A DNA stretch of 64,000 nt, taken from the NCBI GenBank assembly GCA_027079305.1, contig JALWVU010000055.1, forward strand, positions 310,001-374,000. Direction: 5' to 3'. This document shows positions 1 through 8,263 of the stretch, one piece after another. Position numbers and translations under genes: made by a program. The notes below the pieces were generated by a model. It did not search any database, was not told the DNA's origin, and was given only the letters and a program-made list of their open reading frames with translations. The stretch's first letter is position 1. Every line of letters starts with the position of its first letter. The DNA comes from Aquificaceae bacterium. GTDB lineage: Bacteria; Aquificota; Aquificia; Aquificales; Aquificaceae.

Positions 1-693
1 GGCAATCACTTCTCTATCCTTCAGAGTATCCAGAGGGATCCTCTCGAATTTGGTGTTCAGAAGATGGGTAAAGCGTCTGAACATCTTAAAAATCGGCTTG
101 TCTCCGAACTTAAAATCGAAGGGCTCTATCTCCTGATAGGAGAGGACTATGGCTTCTGCCCGGGACAGACTGCTTACGGGTTCTCTCAGAAGTCCCGCCG
201 GTAGGAGCTTGTCTTTAATATCCCTTTTCCTCAGGAGAACTATATCCAAATCCCTGCACAGCCCTCTGTGCTGAAATCCGTCGTCGAGGATTATCAGCTC
301 CGCTTTCAGCTCTTCTACCGCGAGCATACCACCCTCGAACCTGCTTTCCGAAACCACTACGGAAGCCTGCGGGAGCATTCTGGCGAGGAGGAATGCCTCG
401 TCCCCAGATCTCGGAAGATCCACCTTTAGCTCACCCCACTGGGAAACAACGAGGCTTCCCCTGCTCTTCCTCTTATAGCCTCTGAGGAGAACCGCTACTT
501 TGAACTCATCTCCAAGCTTTTCAGTTAAGTGTCTCACGAGGGAGGTCTTCCCGGTCCCTCCCACCGAGAGGTTGCCCACGGAGATGACCGGGACCGGGAG
601 CTTCTTGCACTTGAGGACTTCCCTATCGTATAGTGTGTTCCTGAGAGCAACCGCCCCGCGATAGATCAGGCTGAAGGGATGGAGCAAAAACAC
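1..693 (-). CDS. lpxK: Tetraacyldisaccharide 4'-kinase LpxK (3' part outside window)
   Basis: Lipid A pathway kinase that phosphorylates the 4' position of the tetraacyldisaccharide at the inner membrane. Translating the minus strand from a GTG at 693 gives an N-terminal amphipathic/hydrophobic stretch, then SVGNLSVGGTGKTS (Walker A P-loop characteristic of LpxK), GYKRKSRGSL, GDEAFLLA and LDDGFQHR, all family signatures. An in-frame TAA lies three codons before the GTG, so the start is well bounded. The gene runs off the left edge after about 231 codons of an expected ~310. It is divergent from pyrE with only 17 nt between the two start codons, so the two promoters must overlap the opposite genes or leaders are very short. 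Identification is firm. Confidence 0.93.
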   Translation of the reverse strand, partial: MFLLHPFSLIYRGAVALRNTLYDREVLKCKKLPVPVISVGNLSVGGTGKTSLVRHLTEKLGDEFKVAVLLRGYKRKSRGSLVVSQWGELKVDLPRSGDEAFLLARMLPQASVVVSESRFEGGMLAVEELKAELIILDDGFQHRGLCRDLDIVLLRKRDIKDKLLPAGLLREPVSSLSRAEAIVLSYQEIEPFDFKFGDKPIFKMFRRFTHLLNTKFERIPLDTLKDREVIA

Positions 694-710
694 CTTAAAA
701 TATTAGCACC

Positions 711-1253
711 GTGGAGAGAGAGAAACTTAAGGAGCTTATACTGGAGAGATCTCTTAAGGTGGCGGAGGAAGCGATCTTCAAGCTTTCTTCGGGGAAGATG
801 AGCAGATACTACGTGGATCTGAAGCAGATAACCTTTGATCCCGAGGGTGCTTACCTGGTGGGAAAGCTGATGTATGATCTTGTAAAGGACTTTAATCCTG
901 ACGGTGTAGGAGGTTTGACCCTCGGAGCGGATCCCATAGCCTACGCGGTCTCCTTCGTCTCTTACTCTGAAGGGAACCCCATAAAGCCTTTCGTGGTCAG
1001 GAAGGAACCTAAAGGCCACGGTATGGGGAGGCAGATAGAAGGACTTTTGGCGGAAGGTAGTAGGGTGGCGGTTGTGGAAGATGTGGTAACGACCGCAGGA
1101 TCTTCCCTAAAAGCGGTCCGGGCTTGCAGGGAGGCGGGTTTTGAGGTTCTCGGTGTCTTCACCATAGTGGACAGGGAGGAGGGCGGAAAGGAGAACGTGG
1201 AAAGGGAAGGACTGAAGCTTTACTCGCTTTTTAAGCTCTCAGAGCTTCTTTAA
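711..1253 (+). CDS. pyrE: Orotate phosphoribosyltransferase
   Basis: Joins orotate to PRPP to give OMP in de novo pyrimidine synthesis. 180 residues, normal for the family. The PRPP-binding motif is seen as VAVVEDVVTTAGSS, and the orotate/PRPP loop region as FVVRKEPKGHGMGRQIEG. The start is GTG at 711; no ATG upstream is possible because lpxK begins 17 nt away. The stop overlaps the ATG of the next gene by one base (TAATG), so the permease that follows is probably translationally coupled. Confidence 0.95.
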   Translation: MEREKLKELILERSLKVAEEAIFKLSSGKMSRYYVDLKQITFDPEGAYLVGKLMYDLVKDFNPDGVGGLTLGADPIAYAVSFVSYSEGNPIKPFVVRKEPKGHGMGRQIEGLLAEGSRVAVVEDVVTTAGSSLKAVRACREAGFEVLGVFTIVDREEGGKENVEREGLKLYSLFKLSELL

Positions 1254-2080
1254 TGCATGGCATTCTCTTCGCCCTACTATCCGCCTTCTTCTGGGCAACC
1301 AACGACATCTTCAATAAAAAGAGCCTCCTCAAGGGGTATGAAGAGAACTTCGTCCTCTGGATCAGGTTTCCCATAGGCGCTTTTCTGATGCTTCCCCTCG
1401 GCCTCTACTTCTGGGACTTCAACTTTACGGTCTTCTGGACGACCTTCCTATGGCTTCCGGTGGAGATAGTTGCCTCAATCCTCTTCATAAAGGGGATAAA
1501 ACACGCTCCCCTTTCCCTCGGGATGCCCTTCTTCGCCTTCATGCCCCTGTTTTCAGTTCTCTTCGGATTCATCCTCCTCGGAGAGGAGATAAGCTCTAAG
1601 GGGTTTGCGGGTATAGTTCTGATACTCCTCGGTTCCGTGATCGTAACGGGAGGGTCTTTCAGGGCTTTCTTTAAAGCCAACAGGGGAAGCCTCTATATGC
1701 TTCTTTCTGCCCTTCTCTTTGGTTTCAGCGTTGTGGTGGGGAAGCTCGTGATAGTGGAAAGCAATCCCTTTTTCTTCTCATGGTATTACTGCCTTGTGAT
1801 GAGCTTTGGACTCCTACCCTTTGTCGGAATGAAAGAGCTTCTTAATGTGAGGAACTACGCAAATCCACTGAACATTCCCATAGGGATTCTCTTCACCTTG
1901 GGGATGTTAACCTACTCTCTCGCCCTCCTTCACACACTCACCTCTTACGTAGTCTCCATAGAAAGGCTTGCGATTATCCTCGATGTTTTATACGGGAGGA
2001 TCTTCTTCGGTGAAAGGATAAGGAGAGGTTTCTGGGGTGCCCTCCTTATGGTTTTCGGTGCTGTGCTTATGAGCGTTTAG
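1253..2080 (+). CDS. DMT-superfamily permease (EamA-type)
   Basis: 275 residues, about ten hydrophobic segments arranged as two repeats of five, the EamA layout: the first half contains FALLSAFFWATNDIFNKKS and the second LYMLLSALLFGFSVVVGK, both the typical opening of an EamA repeat, and each half ends in a GxxLxxxG-type segment (GIVLILLGSVIVTGG; GALLMVFGAVLMSV). Substrate cannot be read from sequence; family members export amino acids, metabolites or nucleotide sugars. Its one-base overlap with pyrE suggests co-expression but not a shared pathway. It converges on the GspC-like gene with a 7-nt gap and no clear terminator hairpin. Confidence 0.8.
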   Translation: MHGILFALLSAFFWATNDIFNKKSLLKGYEENFVLWIRFPIGAFLMLPLGLYFWDFNFTVFWTTFLWLPVEIVASILFIKGIKHAPLSLGMPFFAFMPLFSVLFGFILLGEEISSKGFAGIVLILLGSVIVTGGSFRAFFKANRGSLYMLLSALLFGFSVVVGKLVIVESNPFFFSWYYCLVMSFGLLPFVGMKELLNVRNYANPLNIPIGILFTLGMLTYSLALLHTLTSYVVSIERLAIILDVLYGRIFFGERIRRGFWGALLMVFGAVLMSV

Positions 2081-2087
2081 TTCCCGA

Positions 2088-2876
2088 TCATTCTATCCTT
2101 ATGTTTATCTCCTTTTTCTGACCGTTTCTGAGAACCACTACCCTGAGGTTAGGCTCGTTTCTGAGGATCTGCAGTAGCCTGAAGGCATCTTCGCCACTCT
2201 GGATGGTCATGTTGTTTATGGAGAGAAGTATGTCTCCCTTCCTCAGTCCCGCCTTGTAGAAAAGGCTTCCCGGCTTCACCCATTCGAACATAAAGCCCTC
2301 CGTTCTCCCGTTCTTCACGTAAGGGACAAGCCTTATCTGCCTGAACATTATCCCAGGATCCTTCGTTATCCTCTCAAGCTCCCTCCTCGATATCCTGAAC
2401 TCTGCGGAGGGTGTTCTTCCCGCGTAAGATCTATCCGGTGTAGAACTGTTGCGCCTTCCCGGTTTCAGTTTAAGCTCAATCTCTTTATCTCCCACCTCCA
2501 CGACCGCACTCTTTTTGGATACCTTTATCAGCTTTATTCCTTCTTTACTCTGACCTTCTCCGAGAACGAGAGTCCTCTTCCCTACCTTCAGAAGAGCCAT
2601 ACTCTTTACACCTACGGAAGTCCCCAGAAGCTCTATATCGAGGGAAACTGATCTGGATGTTGGACCAGTCCCGGTGATTACCTTTTTCGGGAGTTTGCTT
2701 TCGGGAAACACCTTTGAAAAGGCCTCTTTTATCTTTGATATGTCCGGCTCCTGCCTTCTCAGGGTCGGGACTTTTGTATCTTTCAAGGCCAAGTTCACGC
2801 TCATATATAGACCTGCGGTAGCGAGAAGGAAGGATATAGACACAACGAGAGGCAGGGATAGAACGGCCCAGTTCAT
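2088..2876 (-). CDS. GspC-like type II secretion protein with C-terminal PDZ domain
   Basis: 262 residues. One N-terminal membrane segment (about residues 5-27), a periplasmic HR-like domain (about 70-140, with LLGTSVGVKSMALLKV and LVLGEGQS followed by the KVSKKSAVVEVGDKEIEL strand pair) and a PDZ domain (about 185-262: GFMFEWVKPGSLFYKAGLRKGDILLSINN). This is the GspC/PulC architecture, the inner-membrane clamp that links the outer-membrane secretin to the assembly platform. No other gsp gene is adjacent, so the rest of the system must lie elsewhere. Divergent from the flavoprotein gene with 15 nt between start codons. Confidence 0.78.
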   Translation of the reverse strand: MNWAVLSLPLVVSISFLLATAGLYMSVNLALKDTKVPTLRRQEPDISKIKEAFSKVFPESKLPKKVITGTGPTSRSVSLDIELLGTSVGVKSMALLKVGKRTLVLGEGQSKEGIKLIKVSKKSAVVEVGDKEIELKLKPGRRNSSTPDRSYAGRTPSAEFRISRRELERITKDPGIMFRQIRLVPYVKNGRTEGFMFEWVKPGSLFYKAGLRKGDILLSINNMTIQSGEDAFRLLQILRNEPNLRVVVLRNGQKKEINIRIE

Positions 2877-2891
2877 TTATATTATTATTCC

Positions 2892-4604
2892 ATGTCTGTT
2901 AAGAGATACGATGCGGTCGTTGTAGGCGGAGGCGGTGCGGGACTGAGGACCGCCATAGAGATAGCCAGGGACCCGCATATAAGGGTAGCGGTGGTCTCGA
3001 AGGTATATCCCACGCGTTCCCATACGGGAGCGGCCCAGGGGGGTATGAACGCAGCTCTCGGAAACGTGATACCGGACGACAATCCGGAGGCCCACGCCTT
3101 CGATACTATAAAGGGATCGGACTTCTTGGCGGACCAGGATGCGGTCTTCTTCATGACCGAGAAGGCCCCGGAGATAATATACGAGCTCGACAGGTGGGGC
3201 GTTCCCTTCTCGAGGCTCGAGGACGGCAGGATCGCCCAGAGGCCCTTCGGCGGAGCCTCCTTTCCCAGGACCGTCTTCGCCGCGGACAAGACGGGGCACG
3301 TCCTCCTCCACACCCTCTTCGAACAGGCCCTTTCCAAGGACAACATAGACTTCTACAACGAGTTCTTCCTGCTGGACCTGATCCACGACGGGGAGAGGGT
3401 GAAGGGCGTCTCCATATACGACATAAAGAACGGAGAGGTTTTAGTCCTCCAGGCTAAGGCGGTCGTCCTCGCCACGGGAGGTTTCGCGAGGATCTACTGG
3501 TTCCGGAGCACGAACGCTATAGGGAATACGGGAGACGGACAGGCGGTAGCCCTCAGGAGCGGGGTTCCCCTGAAGGATGTGGAATTCATCCAGTTCCATC
3601 CCACGGGCCTGGCGAAAACGGGGATACTTCTCTCGGAGGCCTGCAGGGGAGAGGGCGGATACCTGGTGAACAAGCTGGGCGAGAGGTTCATGAAGAGATA
3701 CGCTCCGGAGAAGATGGAGCTCGCCCCGAGGGACATGGTCTCGAGGGCTATAGAGTATGAGATAAGGGAAGGAAGGGGTGTTGGAGAGGGGGCGAGGGCT
3801 TACGTTTACCTCGATCTGAGACATCTGGGCGAGGAGAGGATAAAGGAGAGGCTCCCTCAGGTCAGACAGCTCGCCATAGACTTCGAAGGTGTGGATCCTG
3901 TGAAGGACCTCGTTCCCATAAGGCCCACCGCCCACTACTGCATGGGCGGGATACACGTTGTCGATTACAGAACCTCCGAAACTCCCCTGAAGGGGCTCTA
4001 CGCGGTGGGAGAGTGCGCCTGCGTATCCGTTCACGGGGCCAACAGACTCGGGGGGAACTCTCTCACGGAACTTATAGTCTTCGGGAAGTTCGCAGGTATA
4101 GCTGTGAGGGAGTTCGTGAAAGAGGTGGACTACCTGGAGCTTACGGAAGGTGAGGTGAACAAGGGAAGGGAGTTCATCGAAGACCTCATGAAGAGGGAGG
4201 GAGAAGAGAACCTCGCCCATGTAAGGGCCCAGATGGGGGAGATAACCTGGGCCAAGATGGGGATATTCAGGGACGAGGAGTCCCTCAGAAGTGCCTACGA
4301 GGAGCTTTCGGAGCTTTTAGAGAGGTGGGAGAGGATCCCTGTGGTGGACAAGTCTAAGGTCTTCAACACAAACCTTATAGAGCTTTTAGAACTCAGGAAC
4401 ATGCTCGAGCTCGCGAGGGCCGTAGCCCTGTGCGCTCTGAACAGGCGCGAGTCGAGGGGAGGACACTCGAGGGAGGACTACCCCGAGAGGGACGATGAGA
4501 ACTTCCTGAAGCACTCCTTAGTCTATTACGAGAACGGAGAGCTTAAGCTCGACTACATCCCCGTCAGGATAACCAAGTATCAGCCTACCGAGAGGAAGTA
4601 TTAG
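2892..4604 (+). CDS. Fumarate reductase / succinate dehydrogenase flavoprotein subunit
   Basis: 570 residues. FAD-binding GGGGAGLR at the N-terminus (about 12-19), the covalent-FAD histidine loop YPTRSHTGAAQGGMN (about 40-54), ATGGFARIYW, the active-site HYCMGGIHV motif (about 352-360) and NRLGGNSL near the second FAD contact. It interconverts fumarate and succinate; in an organism running the reductive TCA cycle, fumarate reduction is the expected direction, but sequence cannot fix this. The B and membrane subunits are not adjacent. A TATATT box at 2878-2883 sits only 8 nt before the ATG and no Shine-Dalgarno is visible, so the message may be leaderless or nearly so. The 3' end overlaps mtaB by 4 nt in convergent orientation. 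sdhA and frdA cannot be told apart here. Confidence 0.9.
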   Translation: MSVKRYDAVVVGGGGAGLRTAIEIARDPHIRVAVVSKVYPTRSHTGAAQGGMNAALGNVIPDDNPEAHAFDTIKGSDFLADQDAVFFMTEKAPEIIYELDRWGVPFSRLEDGRIAQRPFGGASFPRTVFAADKTGHVLLHTLFEQALSKDNIDFYNEFFLLDLIHDGERVKGVSIYDIKNGEVLVLQAKAVVLATGGFARIYWFRSTNAIGNTGDGQAVALRSGVPLKDVEFIQFHPTGLAKTGILLSEACRGEGGYLVNKLGERFMKRYAPEKMELAPRDMVSRAIEYEIREGRGVGEGARAYVYLDLRHLGEERIKERLPQVRQLAIDFEGVDPVKDLVPIRPTAHYCMGGIHVVDYRTSETPLKGLYAVGECACVSVHGANRLGGNSLTELIVFGKFAGIAVREFVKEVDYLELTEGEVNKGREFIEDLMKREGEENLAHVRAQMGEITWAKMGIFRDEESLRSAYEELSELLERWERIPVVDKSKVFNTNLIELLELRNMLELARAVALCALNRRESRGGHSREDYPERDDENFLKHSLVYYENGELKLDYIPVRITKYQPTERKY

Positions 4605-5833
4605 AGGACAACCTCTATCAGATCTCCCGGTCTGTGCTCTCTGGAGACCTCTAACTCTATGTAGTTCTCTGTTAAAGCCCTTCCCTCGGAGAGGACTATG
4701 GCCCTGAGCTTTCTACCTCTGTTCTTCTCCCTGAACTCCTCCCTCTTCTGCTGATCGAGTTCTCTGAGGGCTTTCACTCTCTCCTTCTTGATCCTTTCGG
4801 GGACCTTGGGCTTTAGCCTGCTCGCCTTGGTAAAGGGTCTGTCCGAGTAGGGGAAGACGTGGAGGTATGCGAAGGGAGTGTTTCTGACGAACTCCAAGGT
4901 CTCCTCGAAGTCCTCATCGCTCTCGGTGGGAAAGCCCACTATTATGTCTGTCCCTACGGCGGACTCGGGCCTTCGGTCGAGTATGAACTCCACGACCTTC
5001 CTGAACTCTTCTGGCGTGTAGCCCCTCTCCATCAGATCGAGGATCCTCTTGGAACCGCTCTGGAGGGACAGGTGAAAGTGGGGAGCGATTTTTTCCTCGG
5101 TCGTTATAAGATCGAGTAGCTCCTTGTCCATCTCCTTGATGTGCATGGAGGAGAGCCTGATTATCTCTATCCCTTTCACTTCGAGAAGGTCCAGCAGGAG
5201 CTCGTAGAGAGAGCTTCCTATGTCCCATCCATACTGGGAGAGCTGGGTTCCGGAGAGGACTACCTCTTTAAAGCCTCTCTCCGCGAGGATCCCGACCTGC
5301 TCTACGACCTTCTCCTTGGGAGCGCTCCTGACCTTTCCCCTTGCGAAGGGGATCACGCAGAAGGTGCAGAACTTGTTGCATCCCTCCTGAACCTTCAGAA
5401 AGGGCCTCCTCTCCTCGAAGTAGAGGACGAGATCGAAGTTCCTTAGCTCCTTTTCCCTGAATATCTCACCGACCACTACCTTCCTGTCTCTTCTTTCCAA
5501 AAAGTCCTCCACGAGTTTGAGGATCTCGGACTTGTGGGTGTTCCCGATTACAAGATCTACCTCCTCGAGGGAGGAGAGTTCTTCTGGCTTAACCTGGGCG
5601 TAGCAACCCGTGGCCACCACGATCGCCTTAGGGTTCCGTCTTTTTGCCTGATATATAGCCTGCCTTGAGGCCCTGTCCCCTCCTGTAGTAACGGTGCAGG
5701 TGTTGATTATGTAAATGTCTGCAGGCTCTTCAAAGTCCACCACCTCGTATCCGGACTCCGCGAACTTAAAACGCATAAGGTCGGTGTCGAACTGGTTCAT
5801 CCTGCATCCGAGGGTGCAGAAGGAGACCTTCAT
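4601..5833 (-). CDS. mtaB: tRNA t6A37 methylthiotransferase MtaB
   Basis: Radical-SAM enzyme converting t6A to ms2t6A at position 37 of tRNAs reading ANN codons. 410 residues. UPF0004 N-terminal domain with three cluster cysteines (CTLGCRMNQFDTD at the start, INTCTVT, TGCYAQ), radical-SAM motif CNKFCTFC at about 152-159, and a C-terminal TRAM-like segment ending in EHRPGDLIEVVL. CRMNQFDTD and the length fit the MtaB branch rather than MiaB or RimO. It sits 18 nt downstream of truD, so two tRNA-modification genes form one unit. Confidence 0.9.
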   Translation of the reverse strand: MKVSFCTLGCRMNQFDTDLMRFKFAESGYEVVDFEEPADIYIINTCTVTTGGDRASRQAIYQAKRRNPKAIVVATGCYAQVKPEELSSLEEVDLVIGNTHKSEILKLVEDFLERRDRKVVVGEIFREKELRNFDLVLYFEERRPFLKVQEGCNKFCTFCVIPFARGKVRSAPKEKVVEQVGILAERGFKEVVLSGTQLSQYGWDIGSSLYELLLDLLEVKGIEIIRLSSMHIKEMDKELLDLITTEEKIAPHFHLSLQSGSKRILDLMERGYTPEEFRKVVEFILDRRPESAVGTDIIVGFPTESDEDFEETLEFVRNTPFAYLHVFPYSDRPFTKASRLKPKVPERIKKERVKALRELDQQKREEFREKNRGRKLRAIVLSEGRALTENYIELEVSREHRPGDLIEVVL

Positions 5834-5851
5834 AGCCTGAATAAATATAGC

Positions 5852-6991
5852 TCACGAGTCCACAGGTGAGCAGAGGAGTTTCCTCAGAAGCACGGTGGCG
5901 TAGCTTCCGGGAGGAAGGGTGAAGGAGAGCTTCACGAAGTCCTTTCCCTCCTCGAGAATTTTCAGGCCCTCGGGAAAGACGAAGGCCCTCCTCTTCCCGT
6001 CCGAAAAGAGCTTAACGCCTATCCTCTCCGCTCTAAGGTCCTCCTCCCTTAAACCCTCCTCCTTGAGAACCTCCCTGATTATCAGCTCTATCTTCTTGCT
6101 TTCGGGCCTCAGCTCCACTCCGAGGAAGGGGATCTCCAGATCCTTTATCTCCCGAAAGATACTCTCCTCTATCTGCGTTATGAAGGCGAGCCTCCACCTT
6201 AGGAAGGGGACGGAGCAGTGTCTGAAATACCTGACCACGAAGGTGCTAAGATACCTGTTCCAGAGGTAGCTCTGGTAGGCGAAGAGGAACATGAGCTTGA
6301 TCCTTTTCGGCAGATTAGAGAGAACCTCCTTGAAGGACCTCCCCTCCATCAGGCCTCGCACAATGCCAAGCTCCACATGGGAGCCTTTAGGCATCAGCCT
6401 CATGAACTCCCTCCACCTACCCCAGGCCTTCAGGAGTGCCTTCCTCCTTCTTTTGTCCCTCATGGAGGTCAGGTATTCCCTTACCGCCCCCTCGTAGTCT
6501 CTCCTGAGAAGGTGCTTGAGTATGAACTCCTCCGCGTATGCCACCGATCCGAACCTCTGCTCCCCGAAGTAGTTCTCAAAACCGAACCTCCTTACGAAGG
6601 GGACCCTCTCTTTCAGAAACTCCCTCTTCCTCTTCCCAAGCCCGCGGACCACCACCTCGAAGTAGTTGCCCTCTATCTCACCGAGGCTCACGGGCCTGTT
6701 TCCGTAGCCGAGAAATCTGAGCTTCAGGTTCTCCGTGTCCAGCTCCCTCACCTCCACGGGCATCTCCACCGAGATGAACTGCTCCGAGACCGACCTCTTG
6801 TCCTTCAGGCCCCCGAAGCCTATCCTCTCCTCGGGAACTTGCAGATGTTCGGCTACTATCTTCACAGCTTCCAGAGTGCTCAGGTTCTTTTTCCTCATCA
6901 GGAAGTAGGCGTAGCGTCCCTCAGGCTCGAACTCTAAGTGCTTTATCTCCCTCACGTAAAAGTCCTCTGGACTTTCCTTTATCCTCGTCAT
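5852..6991 (-). CDS. truD: tRNA pseudouridine synthase TruD
   Basis: Makes pseudouridine at tRNA position 13. 379 residues. The catalytic aspartate motif is seen in GFGGLKDKRSVSEQFIS (about 58-74; Asp of GxKD), preceded by the family opening KESPEDFYVREI and followed by FENYFGEQRFG (about 136-146), a second family signature. The C-terminus (LPPGSYATVLLRKLL) is also typical. Transcribed ahead of mtaB. The 13-nt gap to the divergent small ORF leaves room only for short leaders. Confidence 0.92.
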   Translation of the reverse strand: MTRIKESPEDFYVREIKHLEFEPEGRYAYFLMRKKNLSTLEAVKIVAEHLQVPEERIGFGGLKDKRSVSEQFISVEMPVEVRELDTENLKLRFLGYGNRPVSLGEIEGNYFEVVVRGLGKRKREFLKERVPFVRRFGFENYFGEQRFGSVAYAEEFILKHLLRRDYEGAVREYLTSMRDKRRRKALLKAWGRWREFMRLMPKGSHVELGIVRGLMEGRSFKEVLSNLPKRIKLMFLFAYQSYLWNRYLSTFVVRYFRHCSVPFLRWRLAFITQIEESIFREIKDLEIPFLGVELRPESKKIELIIREVLKEEGLREEDLRAERIGVKLFSDGKRRAFVFPEGLKILEEGKDFVKLSFTLPPGSYATVLLRKLLCSPVDS

Positions 6992-7004
6992 ACTTTAAGG
7001 ATAC

Positions 7005-7109
7005 ATGGAGCCTGTGGACATTTTGCTGGGGGCGGTTATAGTTGCGGTGGGTGCGCTCCTCCTCTGGAGGGGAACCCGGAAAAAGAGCAGGGGAGAGTGC
7101 TGTCAGTGA
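7005..7109 (+). CDS. Small single-pass membrane protein with C-terminal CC pair
   Basis: 34 residues, ATG at 7005 preceded by AAGGA at 6997-7001. The protein is a short acidic N-terminus, one hydrophobic helix (LLGAVIVAVGALLLW) and a basic tail with KKSRGECCQ. This resembles the small Cys-rich membrane proteins associated with FeoB, but no feo gene is near and two cysteines alone are weak evidence. It ends just before the tRNA promoter. Coding status rests on the good ribosome-binding site, the clean helix-plus-basic-tail layout and the fact that it fills the gap exactly. Confidence 0.55.
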   Translation: MEPVDILLGAVIVAVGALLLWRGTRKKSRGECCQ

Positions 7110-7111
7110 TG

Positions 7112-7120
7112 TGCTATAAT
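7112..7120 (+). promoter_or_regulatory. Extended -10 promoter of the initiator tRNA / efp unit
   Basis: TGCTATAAT at 7112-7120 is a perfect -10 hexamer with an upstream TG. No good -35 lies 16-18 nt upstream, as expected for an extended -10 promoter. The tRNA begins 14 nt downstream. The same nine bases occur before rpsF (57509-57517). Confidence 0.7.
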
Positions 7121-7133
7121 ATTAAACCGGCAA

Positions 7134-7207
7134 CGCGGGGTGGAGCAGTCTGGTAGCTCGCCGGGCTCATAACCCGGAGGTCGCGGGTTCAAATCCCGCC
7201 CCCGCAA
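7134..7207 (+). tRNA. Initiator tRNA-fMet (CAT)
   Basis: 74 nt without an encoded CCA. Acceptor strands CGCGGGG (7134-7140) and CCCCGCA (7200-7206) pair at six positions and leave C1-A72 unpaired, the hallmark of bacterial initiator tRNA. The anticodon stem has three G-C pairs next to the loop (GGG CTCATAA CCC, anticodon CAT), the second initiator feature. T-arm is GCGGG TTCAAAT CCCGC. Discriminator is A. efp starts 13 nt downstream and may share the transcript. Confidence 0.97.
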
Positions 7208-7220
7208 TACTACCAATACC

Positions 7221-7790
7221 ATGGCGGAAAGGATAGACATAAACAGGATAACGAGGGATCTCTTCATAGAGCACAAGGGAGAGCCCTACAGGGTCCTGGA
7301 CTACGAGCACGTCAAGCCGGGGAAAGGTCAGGCCTTCGTCAGGGTGAAGGCCAAGAACATGGTTACGGGGAACGTGATAGAGATAACCTACAAGTCCTCC
7401 GACACCATACCCCTCGCGGACTTCGAGCAGGTCTTTGCGGAATACTCCTACTTCGACGGGGAGAACTACCACTTCATGAACACCCAGACCTACGAGATGG
7501 TAGCTATACCGAGGGAGAAGATAGAGGAGGAGGCCAAGTTCCTCAAAGAGGGGATGCAGGTGGTGGTCTTCATATACCAGGGCCAGCCGGTGGGCATAGA
7601 GCTCCCCAAGCACGTGGAGCTGAAGGTCGTCGAGACGGAGCCCGCCTTTAAGGGGGACACCGCGGCGGGAGGAACCAAGCCCGCCAAGCTTGAGACGGGA
7701 GCGGTCGTTCAGGTTCCCTTCTTCGTGAGCGAGGGGGACATAGTGAAGGTAGACACGAGGACGGGAACCTACGTGGAAAGGGTCAAGTGA
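7221..7790 (+). CDS. efp: Translation elongation factor P
   Basis: Relieves ribosome stalling at polyproline. 189 residues, three beta-barrel domains as normal. The tip of domain I is [15 protein letters not shown], placing a lysine (Lys35) at the position modified in the EpmA pathway. The downstream domains follow the family ([36 protein letters not shown]). No epmA/epmB is in the window. The stop overlaps the accB ATG by one base (TGATG). Confidence 0.96.
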   Translation: MAERIDINRITRDLFIEHKGEPYRVLDYEHVKPGKGQAFVRVKAKNMVTGNVIEITYKSSDTIPLADFEQVFAEYSYFDGENYHFMNTQTYEMVAIPREKIEEEAKFLKEGMQVVVFIYQGQPVGIELPKHVELKVVETEPAFKGDTAAGGTKPAKLETGAVVQVPFFVSEGDIVKVDTRTGTYVERVK

Positions 7791-8248
7791 TGGACAAGGA
7801 CTTCGTAAGGGAACTCATAGAGCTCGTCAAGAACTCGAACATAAAGTCCCTCAAGATAGAGAGCGAGGAAGGGAAGATAGTCATAGAGACCCACAGGGGA
7901 GAACCTGTCCCCGCGGAACAGGTAAGGAAGAGCCCGAGCGTCGAAGAGTTCAAGCATCAGGAGGTCCTCCCTCCCTCGGAGGACATAAGCGAGGAGGAGA
8001 AGAAGTATCACGTCATAAAGAGTCCGCTCGTGGGGACCTTCTACCGCTCTCCCTCTCCCGGCGCCCCTCCCTTCGTGGAGGTGGGGGACATAGTCTCCCC
8101 GGGTCAGGTTCTCTGCATAATAGAGGCCCTAAAGGTCATGAACGAGATAGAGAGCGACGTGAGGGGAAAGGTAGAGAAGATCCTTGTCGAAAACGGAGAA
8201 ACGGTGGAATACGGCCAGCCCCTCTTCCTGATAGACACTGAGATCTGA
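7790..8248 (+). CDS. accB: Biotin carboxyl carrier protein of acetyl-CoA carboxylase
   Basis: Carries carboxybiotin between biotin carboxylase and carboxyltransferase in fatty-acid synthesis. 152 residues from ATG 7790 (a GTG three bases earlier would overlap the efp stop codon more and is less likely). Layout: N-terminal helix, a linker rich in Pro/Glu, then the biotinyl domain with [20 protein letters not shown], the thumb typical of AccB, and EALKVMNEI, where the lysine is biotinylated. The usual methionine before the lysine is leucine here (EALK for EAMK). accC is not adjacent; efp-accB pairing is common in bacteria. Confidence 0.94.
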   Translation: MDKDFVRELIELVKNSNIKSLKIESEEGKIVIETHRGEPVPAEQVRKSPSVEEFKHQEVLPPSEDISEEEKKYHVIKSPLVGTFYRSPSPGAPPFVEVGDIVSPGQVLCIIEALKVMNEIESDVRGKVEKILVENGETVEYGQPLFLIDTEI

Positions 8249-8263
8249 GAGTTCCTAAAGACG

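Noticed and set aside
2080-2088. Bidirectional terminator between the permease and the GspC-like gene
   Set aside because: Only seven bases lie between and no hairpin with U-run is seen.
2877-3386. Minus-strand frames inside the flavoprotein gene
   Set aside because: Mirror shadows of a conserved enzyme; no start signal.
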